DNA of 64,000 nt from Strobilurus pachycystidiatus (lineage: Eukaryota; Basidiomycota; Agaricomycetes; Agaricales; Physalacriaceae). Position numbers and translations under genes: made by a program. This document shows positions 36,901 to 48,867 of this stretch, in pieces. Position 1 is the stretch's first letter, and each line of letters opens with the position of its first letter. Below the pieces are notes generated by a model. The model was given only the letters and a program-made list of their open reading frames with translations. It was not told the origin of the DNA and ran no database searches. The DNA lies in assembly GCA_019915135.1 (NCBI GenBank), contig JAHLMK010000005.1, positions 1,426,001 to 1,490,000 on the forward strand. The letters are read 5' to 3'.

Positions 36901-38238
36901 CAGATTCGAGCTTGACGCGTTTCGCATCGGAGGGAGGCTCGGTGTCGGGTAATGGGCGCTTCTTGGAGTCCAAGCCTGCAGCATTGAGGGCCTTGCGCTT
37001 CTTTTCTTCGAGAGCAGCAGCGTCCATACGCACAGCCTGTTGCTGGATGATCTCGTTGATCTGCGCCCCAAAGCCTGAGTTATTGGGTAGCCTAGCAGAG
37101 GTGTGAGAGGGACGAAACGTATTGCGAACTTGACATACCGTGAAATGTGGATGAGGAGGATGCGGATGGCCTTTTCTACGCTCTTAATACTCGAGGCAGA
37201 CTGTCCGGCAAGGGCAGCAGGAGTCCATCGACTGAGAGTGTTTATTATGAGGGATGTCATGGCTGGCCGCAGCTTGCTTAATGTTGCCCAACTGTTGAGA
37301 AGTGCGGACAGGATGTCGACATTCCTAATGAAGATATGATGAGGGGTGCATATTTCGATAAGGAACAGGCGACGGACTGGCTGGAGAAGACGAGGTTTAT
37401 GACGGTCCGAAGCAGTCGTTGTCCTTCCGCTTCCAAGGCCGCTGCTGAGAGGAATGGGTGGTCTGGCGGACAGAAGGCAATGTTGGGATCCGTCTTGACT
37501 TGAAGCTGAAGAATAATCAGCGAAGGGAGTTCAGTCAAGGCATAAGCACGCACCCGCGGGTCGGATACTCCGCGCGTCTGAACGAGAATGGCTCGTTGCA
37601 TGAACTTGACCGCCGTCACGCGCACGCCGTTCCGGACGCCGGGAGCCTCGACGAGCGACAGGATGCGCGATTTGCAGGTGGAGAGGGTCTGCCACGGAAC
37701 GGGGTTGGTCCTGACGGTGCATCTGGGTAACACATGAGCGCGCCGGACGAGCTGGGGCAGCGAGACGCGTACAGGTAGCGGAAGAGGAGCGGGTAGACGG
37801 CGGTGAAGCACTGGATGGCGCCTTTGACAATGGCGGGCGTCGGGTCGTCGAGGAGATGCGCTAGGTTATCGAGCACTTGCAGAGACACTGAGAAACGGGG
37901 AAATTCAATAAAAAGGCGGATGTTATTCGAGCGGCCGACTAACACTGTGTCTTTTCATCGAGGGATAAGGTAGAGCGACATATCGCATACTGTAAGAGGT
38001 CGAGTACCCATCTCTTGAGCAGCGAGTCGCTGGCGTTGACCGTCGTGGCGAACAAGACGCCGAGCAGGGCGCGAATGGCCGCCGGATGGTTTTCAAGTGA
38101 TTCACGCAGCATCGCCAAAAGCTCCCCCTGCTCCGCCGAGTTGGCCGGCACCGCCAGCGCCGTCTGTAACGTCTGCAGAGGGTCACTCTGGTTGCTCGAC
38201 GTCGACGCCATCAATGACAAGTGGTCCACAGGCCGCAA
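33920..38238 (-). CDS. Symplekin/Pta1-like mRNA 3'-end processing scaffold
   Basis: Scaffold of the cleavage and polyadenylation factor in the nucleus. The minus-strand exons read in order: start MASTSSNQSDPLQTLQTALA (38211; an in-frame ATG nine codons earlier at 38238), helical repeats (LLKRWVLDLLQYAICR; SLQVLDNLAHLLDDPTPAIV, then KGAIQCFTAVYPLLF; QVKTDPNIAFCPPDHPFLS), a Pro-rich linker (LPAPLITDLIVANLEAF nearby), GFTTLRGFVIQRPALRSEAL, and the conserved C-terminal domain (VQEAIQDLLTPLIRSLG; ALRVLTIFTEHGRPSPQLVA; SVTSNLPRVRQSELLTPAEL; LPVVFLRT; LLSRLITKKIWTNPPLWEGF). It ends VVTPTLS at 33920. This order matches symplekin/Pta1. Introns are short and frame-consistent, and I saw no break. Confidence 0.92.
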
Positions 38239-38993
38239 CCAGCAAAGCGAGGACCGGGCATGCCGACCGGCAGACTTATGTCCATGCCGTTTTGGCCGAA
38301 GGACTTATTTAAATTGAACTTGAGCCTTGGCCTGGCTTTTTTTTTTTTTTTTTTTTGAATCCGTATTATTGTCCTATCGTGCCGTAGCGTATGTAAGGAC
38401 GGTATCTACTTTGTATCGTACTGATTGTTCATATTCTACCTAGTGAGTTGCAATGCTGAAGCTTGAGTCCGCCCAATGGGCCGAAGAGACTCGGGACGCC
38501 CTGTATCAGGTGCGTCGGTCCACCACCGAGTTCATCGTCGTAGTCGCGTTCATGTACGCGGCATTGTCGATGGGTGAGAGGTAAGGGGAGGGGTAGATGC
38601 GTAGATTTCTTCTTCTATCATCCACGAGTGTATGAGGCTGTCGGTGTGACTGGGTGTGAGTCCGCGAGGTTGTGAGCGGTTGGCTTTGCGAGAATTTCTA
38701 CTGGGCTTGTGGCCTGGCTTTGGCTGCCTTGTTATACAGTCTGTCGTGTTCTCTCGCTTGCTTATTGTCGATGACTTTGCTCATGCAACAGCAATCTATC
38801 AAGCGACAGCAAGAGCTGGATTGAGAACCTGGCTTTGGCATTGATCGACATCGTATTTCACTATGAATTGTATGAATGATCTTTGCCCTTTCCCTTGCAA
38901 TATGCAGGCTGAATACCAAAACTTCGTACCCTACCAATACTACAGCATACATGCTCCGAAAAATAATCCGACCAAAAGAACATCCTTTCACCC
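38239..38993. other. Symplekin promoter and downstream flank of questin-oxidase-like gene
   Basis: Both neighbours lie on the minus strand, so this spacer holds the symplekin promoter and the 3' flank of the next gene. The 20-base T run is listed separately. No gene is supported. Confidence 0.5.
38337..38356. promoter_or_regulatory. Poly(dA:dT) tract upstream of symplekin
   Basis: An uninterrupted run of 20 T on the plus strand (A on the gene's strand), about 100-120 bp upstream of the symplekin ATG. Such tracts exclude nucleosomes at housekeeping promoters; a role here is inferred from position only. Confidence 0.55.
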
Positions 38994-41048
38994 TCAAGAT
39001 GACCCGTCATGATTAGGATCGTGAGCCCAATACGCCTCATTCTCACCCTCCCTCACCCTCCCCATCCACTTCATCGTCAACCCAGCTGCCCTCACAAACA
39101 ACGTCCCATCAATGAGCTCGCTATGGTCCAGCTCCGTATCGTCAAACTCCCCAGGCTCTACATCGCCGTACAACGACCCGTAGTGCGCCAGCGCGCGCTG
39201 CACTTTGCAGAGATGGTCATCGGGGTGCACCAGTGCCGACTGGATGATCGGCAGCCATGGGTTCGGAGTGATTGCGTCCGGGGAAGACGGTGTCGGGAAT
39301 GCAGACGTGGAGGGGGTAGGCGTAGGGCCCGGGAGTACTGGGGGGAGGGATGCCGAGGAGGAAAAGAACGAGCGTACATCCAGAGCGGGTCGGCCGCGGG
39401 AGATGTAGTAGGCAATCGAACGCGAGAAGTATGAGCGGAGAAGGAGCGATTTCGACGTCGGGGACGAGAGTATCGCCATGTACGATGGAATAAACAGCGA
39501 GGACGTAACAAGGTGCATCCTACAAAGAAAAATCTCAGTATAGATCTACTTGCTCAGCATGAAAGAGACTCACAAAGTGAATTCGGCTTCGAAATATGCA
39601 TCCGTGGCTCTCCACCCACCCGCAGCGTATATAATCACATTGAGGAACGTCAGCTCTTTCACCTTCTTGGCGACCTCTACGGGATTCGCCCCGTCCACGG
39701 CCCATTCAGCTGCATACCCTCGTATGTCATCGCCATATTTCGAAAGGACATCGTCAAATGAACCGGTAAAATTTTTGAACTTGGGTTCGGCCAGGACACG
39801 CGACGCGATGCTGAATGCGTGTATTCCTGCCGCGAAAGACGACTGCATGATCGACGGGTCGAACATGTCTGGCGGTAACAGCGCCGACGACTTCAGTACA
39901 TGTACGGCGGCTTGTGCGAGTCCTGTTGGAGGGCTCATCCGTTAGTATTTCCTTGCTATTGATTATATAGACACACTTACCCTCAGCTACAAGACCAGGG
40001 ACGCTGTGAAACGAGGGTTGAGCATGTCTTCGAGCTCACAGTCAGAGAAGACGACGTACCTAAACTCGAACCCAAAGCCAACATAAATAAGTGGGTGAAT
40101 GACACCCGCCAGTAGTCTGTTAAGCATCTCGGGCTGCTGCTTGCCTTTCCTATCCTCCTCCGAGATATAATTCGCTTTGGGTGAGAAAATCCACTCCTCC
40201 ACCGAGTCGTGGACGCCCTTCCTAAGCACTATATCGGAGAAGAAGTGAAGGTACGCCTGGTAGTATTTCGGATCGCCCAGATGGTCCGTAAACGTCTCTG
40301 CGGTGACGAAATGCGGTGATTCAAAAGCGGGCTGCTCGACAGAAAGATGTTGTGTCCAAACCGCCTCTATCAGCGGCGGGCTCGCTCCCAACGCGTACAC
40401 CGTGAGCATATGGAAGGGCGTATGGTTGTGGAAAAGCCTGTAGTTGAAGAACCTGCATAGCTTTCAGTTAGAGAGAGTCCATTCAATGGAGACCCTGCAC
40501 ATACGCATGATGTTTCTCGTAGTCTTCTTTCAAGTATTTCCGCACGACGGCAGTAGATTTGGCAGATATTCCAGGCCATCGAGTGGGAAGGTCTGTCGTC
40601 AACGTAGGGCCAGGATTGGGAAAGAGAACTGCAAGCTGCGAGTTGCTAGGCGCCAAGCCAGGAGCTGTAAGACCAGTTCGATGGCTCTCGGGGCGCAGGA
40701 CGATCCGAATGGCCATGAGAGGTTTGGTGCCAGCGCCTTGCGCAACGTCAATGATCGTATCAGCAGCAGCGGGTCTAGCGTCCCTGCGGTCGAGATAGGT
40801 TTCCACCTTCGTGGACGCGATTTCACCTTCGCGCTCGAGAATGAATCGCGTGATGTTTTTGACTGTATAAGGTGGCGGGATGTTGTCTACGTCAATTGAC
40901 GAGAGATTGGAGAGTTTTGCCTGCAGAGGGTGCTTGGAGGTAGCTGGGGCATGGCCTGAGTACAAGCGATAGTACACTGCACGAAACGGAGATGAGCGGG
41001 GATTGAGGCAAGGAAACGAGACGTACAGTTGACTACTAGTGGATCCAT
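38994..41048 (-). CDS. Questin-oxidase-like protein with an N-terminal extra domain
   Basis: The main part belongs to the questin oxidase/AflY-like (DUF4243) family, oxidoreductases of fungal polyketide pathways; the substrate here is unknown. Exon 1 (MDPLVVN, from 41048) joins to LYYRLYSGHAPATSKHPLQA and a domain of about 100 residues containing IPPPYTVKNITRFILERE, YLDRRDARPAAADTIIDVA and KPLMAIRIVL. Without a stop or new ATG the same exon runs into the questin-oxidase N-terminus (GPTLTTDLPTRWPGISAKST, VVRKYLKEDYEKHHAYV). Later exons give RLFHNHTPFHMLTVYALGAS, HLGDPKYYQAYLHFFSDIVL, LLAGVIHPLIYVGFGFEF, VPGLVAEGLAQAAVHVLKSS and a C-terminus with DDHLCKVQRALAHYG and YWAHDPNHDGSS. The extra domain is a paralogue of the gene at 41907-42732. 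Confidence 0.82.
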
Positions 41049-41906
41049 AGGTGATGTTCAAGGCGGAGGGAGGACTTATTATCTGGGAGAACTTGAGCCA
41101 GTCATTGATCCAGATCATGCGACTTATATCGATGTGTTCTGGGATTGGGATGGCGCAATGTAAAACAAAACGTCCACCGGCAGGATTCAATCACCGTATG
41201 CATCGCGAGTGACATCTAGGGACACTAAAAACGACGTGAAGTGCTTCTTTTGGCATATGCTTGCGATGCGTATGGGAAGTTCAATCGATTTAATGTGGTG
41301 GTAAGAGTGCAAGTAAGGGTCATGGGACCCGAGTATCTTCTACCTCCACATTCCGACTGTCATTTACTTATTGATACACTCCTTCATTCACTCACGGACG
41401 ATGCCTATCGAACAGTGTCTTCCGCCTTCCGACAAGCACAATTCATTTGGCGACAGCCTAACTCTTCTAAAATATAACAAGTTACAACAACAGCTTAGCG
41501 TAGTAGGTCTTTCTCTGACGCGATCACTAGAAATCGCCACTTCTCGAGACACTATAGACTCCTGCTAGAGAGAATCTTGAGATCTGATGCAGTCGCCTTC
41601 AGCTGGATCATGTCTAATATTTTCTTGGCTGGTGCTGTGCTCCTGGAATACTCAATGTCCCTGCATATCCAGCCTTCGGAGGACACTCTCGCCGGTCAAC
41701 CTGTGACTATACTATCTCAGCGTCTTTCCCATGTCAAGAGCTACTGGCCACGTAATGGAACCGGCGATATGTCTTCTGACGCCACTTGTGTACTGGGAAT
41801 TGCAAGATTGCAATCCGATACTGCGATAATATAAGTAGAAGACATTCTTTTGGCACCCCGCAACCCCCGGCCAGCATTGCTACTCGTTCACACTACTTCC
41901 TTTGTT
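41049..41906. promoter_or_regulatory. Shared spacer between divergent paralogues
   Basis: An 858 bp region lies between two divergently transcribed genes that begin with the same short exon (MDP...N) and the same LYYRLYSG domain. It probably carries both promoters. A TACTGCGATAATATAAGTAG stretch, about 85 bp upstream of the right-hand ATG, could be its core promoter. No gene is supported inside. Confidence 0.4.
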
Positions 41907-42732
41907 ATGGATCCATCAATCAATTGTACGTTCTCACCCACCTGCCTGCGCCACTCCCCTGCTCTAATGCTCGTACAGTGTATTATCGCTTGTACTCAGG
42001 CAACTCTCCGGCCCCGTCCAAACTTGCTCTGAAGTCAAGTGTGAACAATCTTGCCGCCATCGACGTCAATCTCATCGCACCACCTTACACCGTCGACAAC
42101 ATCGCGCGGGCCATCCTTGAGCAAGAAAATGTGTCCAGCAACGAATCGGCGGATGTCTATATCGACCGCAAGGACGCTAAACCCTCTCCAGCGGGCACGA
42201 TTATCGACATCATCGAGGGCCCGAGCAGCAAGCCGCTTTTTGCCATTCGTGTTGTCTTGAAAGACCTCCCGCTATGGACACTTACAGCCCACTATAGTGC
42301 GTTCTCCGCTGTACATCGTGTATCTCTCCTCTCGAGCTGACCGGTGGTGATGACAGCCGTAAGCGAAGCGAAAGTCGACGGCTGGCACACTTCGAGCAAA
42401 TACTTGCACGAGCACACCAAAGAGCCCGTGGTATACCTCCCTTTTGCTCCTGGGGATAAGTTTACGACGGACCTGGTACCACACCGATTGGGTAATGCTA
42501 TTTCTACTGCACGCTGGAGACCTCTTTATATTCTGACCACGACGAGCAGAGACTCCTGGATGGAAGGACATATGGAAGGTGACGAAGATCTCCAACGGTA
42601 AAGTGGGATGTAAGCAGTTCGGTTTAATCTTTGACATTGCTTGCTCATGCGCGACATTTAGATGTCGAGGCGTACCAATACGCCAGCTATTTCACGCGGA
42701 CAAAAGGTGCCGGAGGTGATATACCTTGGTAA
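41907..42732 (+). CDS. Uncharacterised LYYRLYSG-domain protein, about 200 aa
   Basis: Function unknown; similar small proteins are common in Agaricomycetes. Five exons join cleanly: 41907-41925, 41979-42296, 42357-42491, 42550-42610 and 42662-42732. The first encodes MDPSIN and the second LYYRLYSGNSPAPSKLAL through IAPPYTVDNIARAILEQENV, YIDRKDAKPSPAGTIIDII and KPLFAIRVVLKDLPLWTL. The second half, specific to this copy, contains SEAKVDGWHTSSKYLHEHTK, EPVVYLPFAPGDKF, PGWKDIWKVTKISNGKVGYV and ends GAGGDIPW. The first half parallels the N-terminus of the questin-oxidase-like protein transcribed in the other direction, including the position and phase of intron 1, so the two genes share an ancestor for that part. 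Confidence 0.75.
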
Positions 42733-45119
42733 ACGGGCAAAAATCGGAAAACAGTGGTTTATTTCGAGTGGGAACAGAGTGGTTTGGTTTTCGTCTGCGG
42801 GGAACGTACGAACGCAGAGAGCGCTGTAGCTTTTGCAATGGTTATGATATCACAGCGATTTGATGATACTTCTTGAAAATCGAGACACAGATACGCAGTC
42901 ACACGCGTCCATTTGTCGCCTGTCGCGTCGCACGCTTGTCGTTTCGAGTGAGTATGGAGTGAGTAGAAATCCAAATGAGTGAGCAGAAGTGGTGCTCCGA
43001 CTATCCGAAAAGACGTTCAGAGTAGTGTGACGATCAGTGACAGGAACGAGCTCACCTGTTCTCGCTTGAACCATCGCCAGGGTTCCGATCGTTCGCTCTC
43101 GCTCACAGCCCCAACGCCGAATTTCCGGGCCCGCTTCCAAGAACAGAACAAGCCGCCGCCGCCAGCCTCCGCCAGCCGCCCAATGAGGCGGTGATCGCAA
43201 TGGGGGGAGCTGCCGATCGCGTTTACTCTACTCGACCGACCGACTCTCACTGCGCGCTCTCGGACGGAGATGAAGGATAGATGAGGGGATGATGGGAGAG
43301 AAGAGAGAAGAGAGAATGCAGAGAACGAAAGACAGGGAGGGAGGGAGGATAAGGGAATGCAGAGCCGTGCTCGTGTCAAATCCACAACCAATCAACCAAC
43401 CCCACTGGTATGTTGTTGAGTTAGATATCCATCCCAATGCCCATCCATCACTCTGCTCAAGCAAACAAGCATATGCATGTCATGTCATGCCCAACAACGA
43501 GGTCGCGCGACGCGACGAAACAGAACAGAAACAGCAAAAGAGACCCCCGATCAGAAGAACATTGGACTCACAATGCATCTGGAGGTGGCGGCATCCTAAC
43601 AGAGTGGAAGAGGAGTAGAGGATGTGGAACGGAGGAAGCCTCAAGGCAAGAGTAAGCCGCTTCCCATGATGACCCCAAGCGGCACCAGTCAACACCGTGT
43701 TTCTGACGCGCCACGCGCTGTCATTCTATCCCTGACCTGCGCAAACCGAACCGAAAACCCTCAGCCCTGCTCGGTTGGTGAGCCTGTGCATGCCGTGCCG
43801 CGTCTAGGGGAATGTCTTTTTCTCGTCATCGAATGTCTTTTCGTGTTTTTTCTTGGGTTTCTTTCTCTGCCAAAACGATACGTGAAGGTGCGCCCGTCTT
43901 CAAAAAAGACATTACCCAATTCTCACAATACGTTTCAGCTCCTGGGGACACATTTCTACTTTGAACAAATAGACTGTCCGCTTTGCCGCCTTCACCTCTC
44001 CCTCGCTGTTACCTCCGCTCACCTCCAATCACCCTCTGCATATCATTCCGCTCGTACAGGATCCCGACTTTGGGTATCCTGGAAAGGCTCACATGCACAC
44101 CGTCAGCGCGACACAACATGCCAAACCTAGCCTCAACAGTCACGGACACGGCGGCGGATACATTGGATATCATGCCACTGTCTCGGACAACTGACTGTAT
44201 GGTCTTCTACTTCTTGGAGGCTGTTGGCAATACTGACCGCCTTCCCAGAGGCTCTTCTTCACTCCAGTCCCAGTCACTGCCGCCTCTCATCTATCACGGC
44301 TTTCACTGCCTCTGTGGGCATAGTACTCCGACTGGTCAGGCCAACTGTCCTGCCTCTCAACATTGTACCCAGCCGCTGTTGTGTCTTGGCATGACCTGGG
44401 AGTGGAGATCCCGGACTCACGGGCCTCGGCTCTTCCTTGGAAGGGCCCTCCTTAAGCTTCCGGGTCCCAGCCTTGTTGACGCGCGTTGTCGGTACCTCAC
44501 AAGCTGAGCCTGTGCTACCGCCCCATGCTCTTTGTACGTCGCCTCATTGACTGCTGTCTCTTTTGTTTCTTTGCTGAGATGTAGCCTCCTCATTCGCAGT
44601 GATGCCCTCAATATTTTTGGCCGCGTCCCTTCGACGACCTTGTGCCAACATTCCGTCAAGAATGCTGTCTGTTGGTATTGTCTTTGACGCACCGACCAGT
44701 GTAGTGTGTTCCTGTACGCTGAAATTTTCTTCGCCTTCGCATAACAAGTATGCAACTCTCACAACCTTATAGCTCCTTGATGCGAGTACGGTCGCGTGAG
44801 CGACGCATACGACACATTGAGTAATGGATATAATGCCTGTCCGTTCCAGGTACGCTGGCTACAACGCAATTCCGCACGCCTTCGTTCTTGCGTATAGTCA
44901 GACCGCATTGATGTTGACTGGGGGGCCGACCTTGAGCCTCCTTCCATCAATGCAGCTTGACTACATCAAGAACGTTGGGGCTCCTTCTATGTCTGATTAG
45001 CCAATGGCTGACTTCTCCACCAGTACTTATGGCACCGCCACAGCCATAACCGTGCGCGCTACAATATACGGAACTCCCGATCGTCGATCAGACCACAGAC
45101 TCTCCTTCCAACATCCACC
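42733..45119. other. Long spacer before the mobile cassette
   Basis: Contains a purine-rich tract on the plus strand at about 43263-43350 (repeated GAGAGAAG and GGGAGG). An open frame at 43983-44507 reads MPNLASTVTDTAADTLDIMP and onward but has no recognised domain. The left end of the three-gene mobile cassette may lie within this spacer; I could not find a matching repeat at the right side by eye. Confidence 0.4.
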
Positions 45120-47063
45120 ATGGGCATTTCCGGTCTTTGGACGGTGTGTCGTTATTTTCAATGGAAGATATCAATGCTGACTTCCTAACAGGAACTTGAC
45201 AAGTATGGGCAAAAAACTACCCTATCAGAGCTTGCCGTCTCTGAAGGCTTCCAATCTAATACCACGGGCCAGCGAGCGCTTCGTGTCGGGGTAGACGCAA
45301 GGTCTGATCCATGCTCTGTAGATTGGTAACTACTGACATGAGTCCTAGCATTTGGTTACGCAGTGCTCTGGCCTCGCCGCATGCCAAGTTCAATCCTGGA
45401 GTCAACTCAGAGCTCCTATCTCTGTATCGACGATGTGGCCGGCTTTTTCGACTGCCCGTTATTCCGCTCTTTGTTTTTGATGGACCATCACGGCCTTCTG
45501 TTAAGCGCGGCCAGCATGTTCGGGCAACGCTCATGCCAAAGGAGCTCCAGTTTCGAGAACTCCTGGACTGTCTCGGTTTTTCATGGACTGTGGTTGGTCG
45601 CTGAATTCTGTTGCATATTTCGAGGCACTGACTAAACGACTAGGCGCCCGGTGAAGCTGAAGCCGAGCTCGCATCTATGTCTCTCAATGGATGTATCGAC
45701 ATCGTGATATCAGAAGACATCGACACACTGGTATTTGGCGCAGTTCGAGTCTTTCGAATGTAAGTACTGACCCTCTGTTGCCTGCTCAAAACTCACGTAG
45801 CTTACAGGACAAAATCTGATAGTAGTGCCGATCAAATTCCAGGAACAATCTTCGACGCGGACGTTCTCGACACAGAACACCTCAATTGCCATGACTTGAT
45901 CTTCATCGCTCTTACTGCTGGCGGTGATTACAGTGTAGCTATTGCATCCTTGGTCTTCATTCAGACTACTAACATTTATGTATTTAGGTCGGAATTCCTG
46001 GATGTGGTATTCGTACTGCTGTACAGTTGGCAAGCAGTGGAATTGGCCGACGCTTGATGGAGGGCTTCATCGTATTGCCTATGGGGAAGCGTGCCGACTT
46101 TCTACACCGGTGGCGTTCTGACTTGGTCTCCGAGCTGAGGGACAACGTGTCCGGCTCACTCTCTCGCCGCCACCATCAAGTCGCGGACGCTGTACCGGCA
46201 ATATTTCCTGATCCCAAGGTTATCGAGCTCTACATAGCTCCCGTAACCACTCGCTACGACCTGTTGCCTGCGCTTTTGTGGCGGGCGCCAGCCATTGGTA
46301 TGCTTGCTCAGTTCCTCGAACAGCACTTTTCTTGGGCTTCGGCCTTTGGTATTCTTGAAGATTTCCGAGTACACATTTACGCTGGTCTAGTTATTCGCGA
46401 ACTTACAAGACAGGCTCTCCTTGGCGACAGGTCTCTCAGTAACTCTCTCCCCATCATGGCTCCCTATCGCATCTTCCAGTCGTTTTCGCCTACACGTCCA
46501 TCTCCTCGCGCAATTCTGGAGCAGCACGTCGCAGTAACCGTTCGCAACGATCTCATCTTCGACGTTCAACGTGACCTTTGCGGAATTCACTGCACAACGG
46601 AATCGCGTCAAGCTGTCATTGAAAATTGGCAAGCATACGCCCAACAGAAGGTCGTCGTTTGGACTCCGCGTGCAATACTTGATTTACCGAGTCTGGCCGT
46701 ATATGTTCATGATCGTATGTTGAACTTACTTTTCCTGGCCGCTACTTACGGAGTTTCTCCAGATGATAACTTCCGGTGGATTCCAAGTGAGTCTCGTTTC
46801 TAATTGTCGTCAGATACTGATAGGTCGCCTGTCTAGTCAAGCCAAAGGTCGATACGAATCCTGAATGTTCCGCGAATCAAGTGAACAAGCAGAAAACACC
46901 AGTCAGGCAGAAGCGACAGGATAGTAATATCACTGAGCGGTCTGATAAGCGTCGTGTAGGAAGTCACCATGCTCCTGAGGAAAAGCGGTATCGCCTAGAG
47001 GTGCAGCGTGTTGAAGGGGTGCTTGTACACGAGTTGGTTTCAGACTCGGAGGGCGATATTTAG
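45120..47063 (+). CDS. XPG/FEN1-GEN1-like structure-specific nuclease
   Basis: Predicted Mg-dependent flap or junction endonuclease. Eight exons (45120-45143, 45192-45301, 45349-45592, 45644-45759, 45808-45934, 45988-46714, 46763-46786, 46837-47063) sum to 532 aa. The N-terminus MGISGLWTELD is the invariant start of the superfamily. The acidic residues of the N and I regions are all visible: RVGVDASIWL, FVFDGPSRPSVKRG, APGEAEAELASM, DIVISEDIDTLVFGA and ALTAGGDYSVGIPGCG, the last being the helix-two-turn-helix region. The middle (residues 210-450) resembles the C-terminal half of Agaricomycete-expanded XPG-like proteins. The tail is basic (TPVRQKRQ, SDKRRVG), probably a nuclear localisation signal. 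The initiator Met must be exposed for activity in this family, and it is. Confidence 0.85.
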
Positions 47064-47109
47064 TTGTCATGTATATAATAACTCCTATTTATTTTCATCT
47101 TCCACGCCC

Positions 47110-48843
47110 ATGGTCGCCCCAAGCCGCATGGTAGAACGGAGCCTTGAGCAGGATCCTCGCTATGCAGGTATCTTCAATGTGCTGAATGACAGTGTTGGTG
47201 ACACTGCGGGAGAGGTTCTTGAAGACATCTTGATAGAGCAGACGGAGGAGACCCGAGAGGGTCATACTGCTGGAGACGGTGAGATCCTCAAAGACGATCA
47301 GGATGCACCACCCGAGGATGAAGAAGATAAGTCTGACGGTGAAGAGAATCCTCTCTCGAACCAACCTCCGACCTCTGCAAAGCCAAGCACGTCTCAAGAC
47401 TACGTGGACCGGGATACACTTGTCGATACTATTCACAGTAACTCCAAGGGCGTCAACACAGCAACTGATAAAACATACAAGAGGTAAGACTTGGTCTACT
47501 ATTCGGCTAGCATACCAGTCACTTATTGGAAACAGTATGATGAAAGCCATGAACAAATTTCTCCGTCAAGCCGAGCTCATTGGACCTGACGAAGATGCAT
47601 TCTCTGACAAGCCGAACAAAGATGCACCATATTGGATTGTGGCGTTCTTAATACACAAGTGCGTATTGAATACTCAATTCTGTTACCTGTAATATTCATA
47701 CTGTCAAAGGTGTGATAAAGTAGGCCTCGACGGAAAGCCGAAGCCCCCAGAGACAAAACAAGGCTCCTATTCCCATGCAGAGAAAATACGCGCGATGGCT
47801 ACTTATGGCTTCGGCCGTGTCCATCATATCGGGAAGACTGTCTGGCACCAGAGTGAGATCACGGGCAAATGGTCCGGCAATCCCTCAGTGTCAGAGATTG
47901 TCTCAGCGTACATGGTGTCTCTTCGTCGTCGAAAGGTATGTACCCTCTTCACGAGATGTGTATGACAATAACGTTCGTCAGGTCCAGGACGGAGAAGATG
48001 CTCAGAGTTCACGCGCTCTAACGCCTGAAGTGCTTCAGCTCTTGTTTGTCGAGAATAAGAAGACCGAGAACTCTCAGCCAGGTGTCATTCCAGCAGGATC
48101 CTCGGGCTGGGGTGGTGGACAGACGCGCAAGCTGCTACAAGCAGTATACACCATTGCGTACTCTTGTCTTCTACGCATTGATGAGGTTCTGAAGATTCAA
48201 GTCCATGACATCCGGTTCATTGACGACTATTCGTTTGAGCTGACCTTGCCATTCAGAAAAACGGATCAGAGTGGGAGTATGTACTGATAGCTTCGTCAAT
48301 TTGCACCTTCTGATCTGATCTTTCAGATATACAACCTTTTGTGCTCATTGAGCTGCCAGAGCAGATGGCCCATTTATGCCCAGTCCGTGCTCTTGCCGAG
48401 TGGTTAGATGTTTCGCAGATCACACATGGATATCTATTTCGCAAGATTGGCACGCATGACCGTATTGTGGCAACAAACGATCCCATTGTGAGTGTAGCGT
48501 ATCTGGAACTATAGCCTAAGGTTAATCTTGCTTGTAGAGCTCCGAAGCGTTCCTCAAGTTGTTTCGTCACAACTTACTTGACATTGGACTCGACTGCTAT
48601 GCATATGGCACTCACTCTTTCCGTCGCGGAGGATGTCAGTGGCTGTCAGTGCACATGCGGTGGCATCTTCGCATGATTTGCGAATGGGGTGGCTGGAGTA
48701 CCGAGTTCACGCACCTGACTATTGTCAAGTATCTGATCTCCTGGAACGACACGCCCATGCTGCGTCGAGACCAGTACTTTAACCTCAAACGTACACCAGT
48801 TGTGAAATGCTTCGCATGTGGCCGTTCTTGTTCTTGTTCATAG
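47110..48843 (+). CDS. Crypton-like tyrosine recombinase
   Basis: Predicted DNA strand-exchange enzyme that moves the cassette. Six exons give about 490 aa. The first exon is an acidic disordered leader (PEDEEDKSDGEENPLSNQPP). A core-binding domain follows (TYKRSMMKAMNKFLRQAELI to SVSEIVSAYMVSLRRRK), then the catalytic domain with the first Arg in SCLLRIDEVLKI, a beta-hairpin Lys in LPFRKTDQSG, the H-x-x-R box in GTHSFRRGGCQWL, the Trp of CEWGGWS, and a candidate nucleophile Tyr in TIVKYLISW. All R-K-H-R-W-Y positions are present. The protein ends with a Cys-rich VKCFACGRSCSCS. An in-frame TAG at 47061-47063 separates it from the nuclease. Start MVAPSRMVERS was chosen; the second Met, six codons on, is possible. 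Confidence 0.83.
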
Positions 48844-48867
48844 TATTATTCAGAATATCGTAATTAA

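Noticed and set aside
45120..48843. Nuclease and recombinase as one fused polyprotein
   Set aside because: The nuclease frame ends in an in-frame TAG at 47061-47063 and the recombinase has its own ATG at 47110; no splice pair bridging them without loss of conserved sequence was seen.
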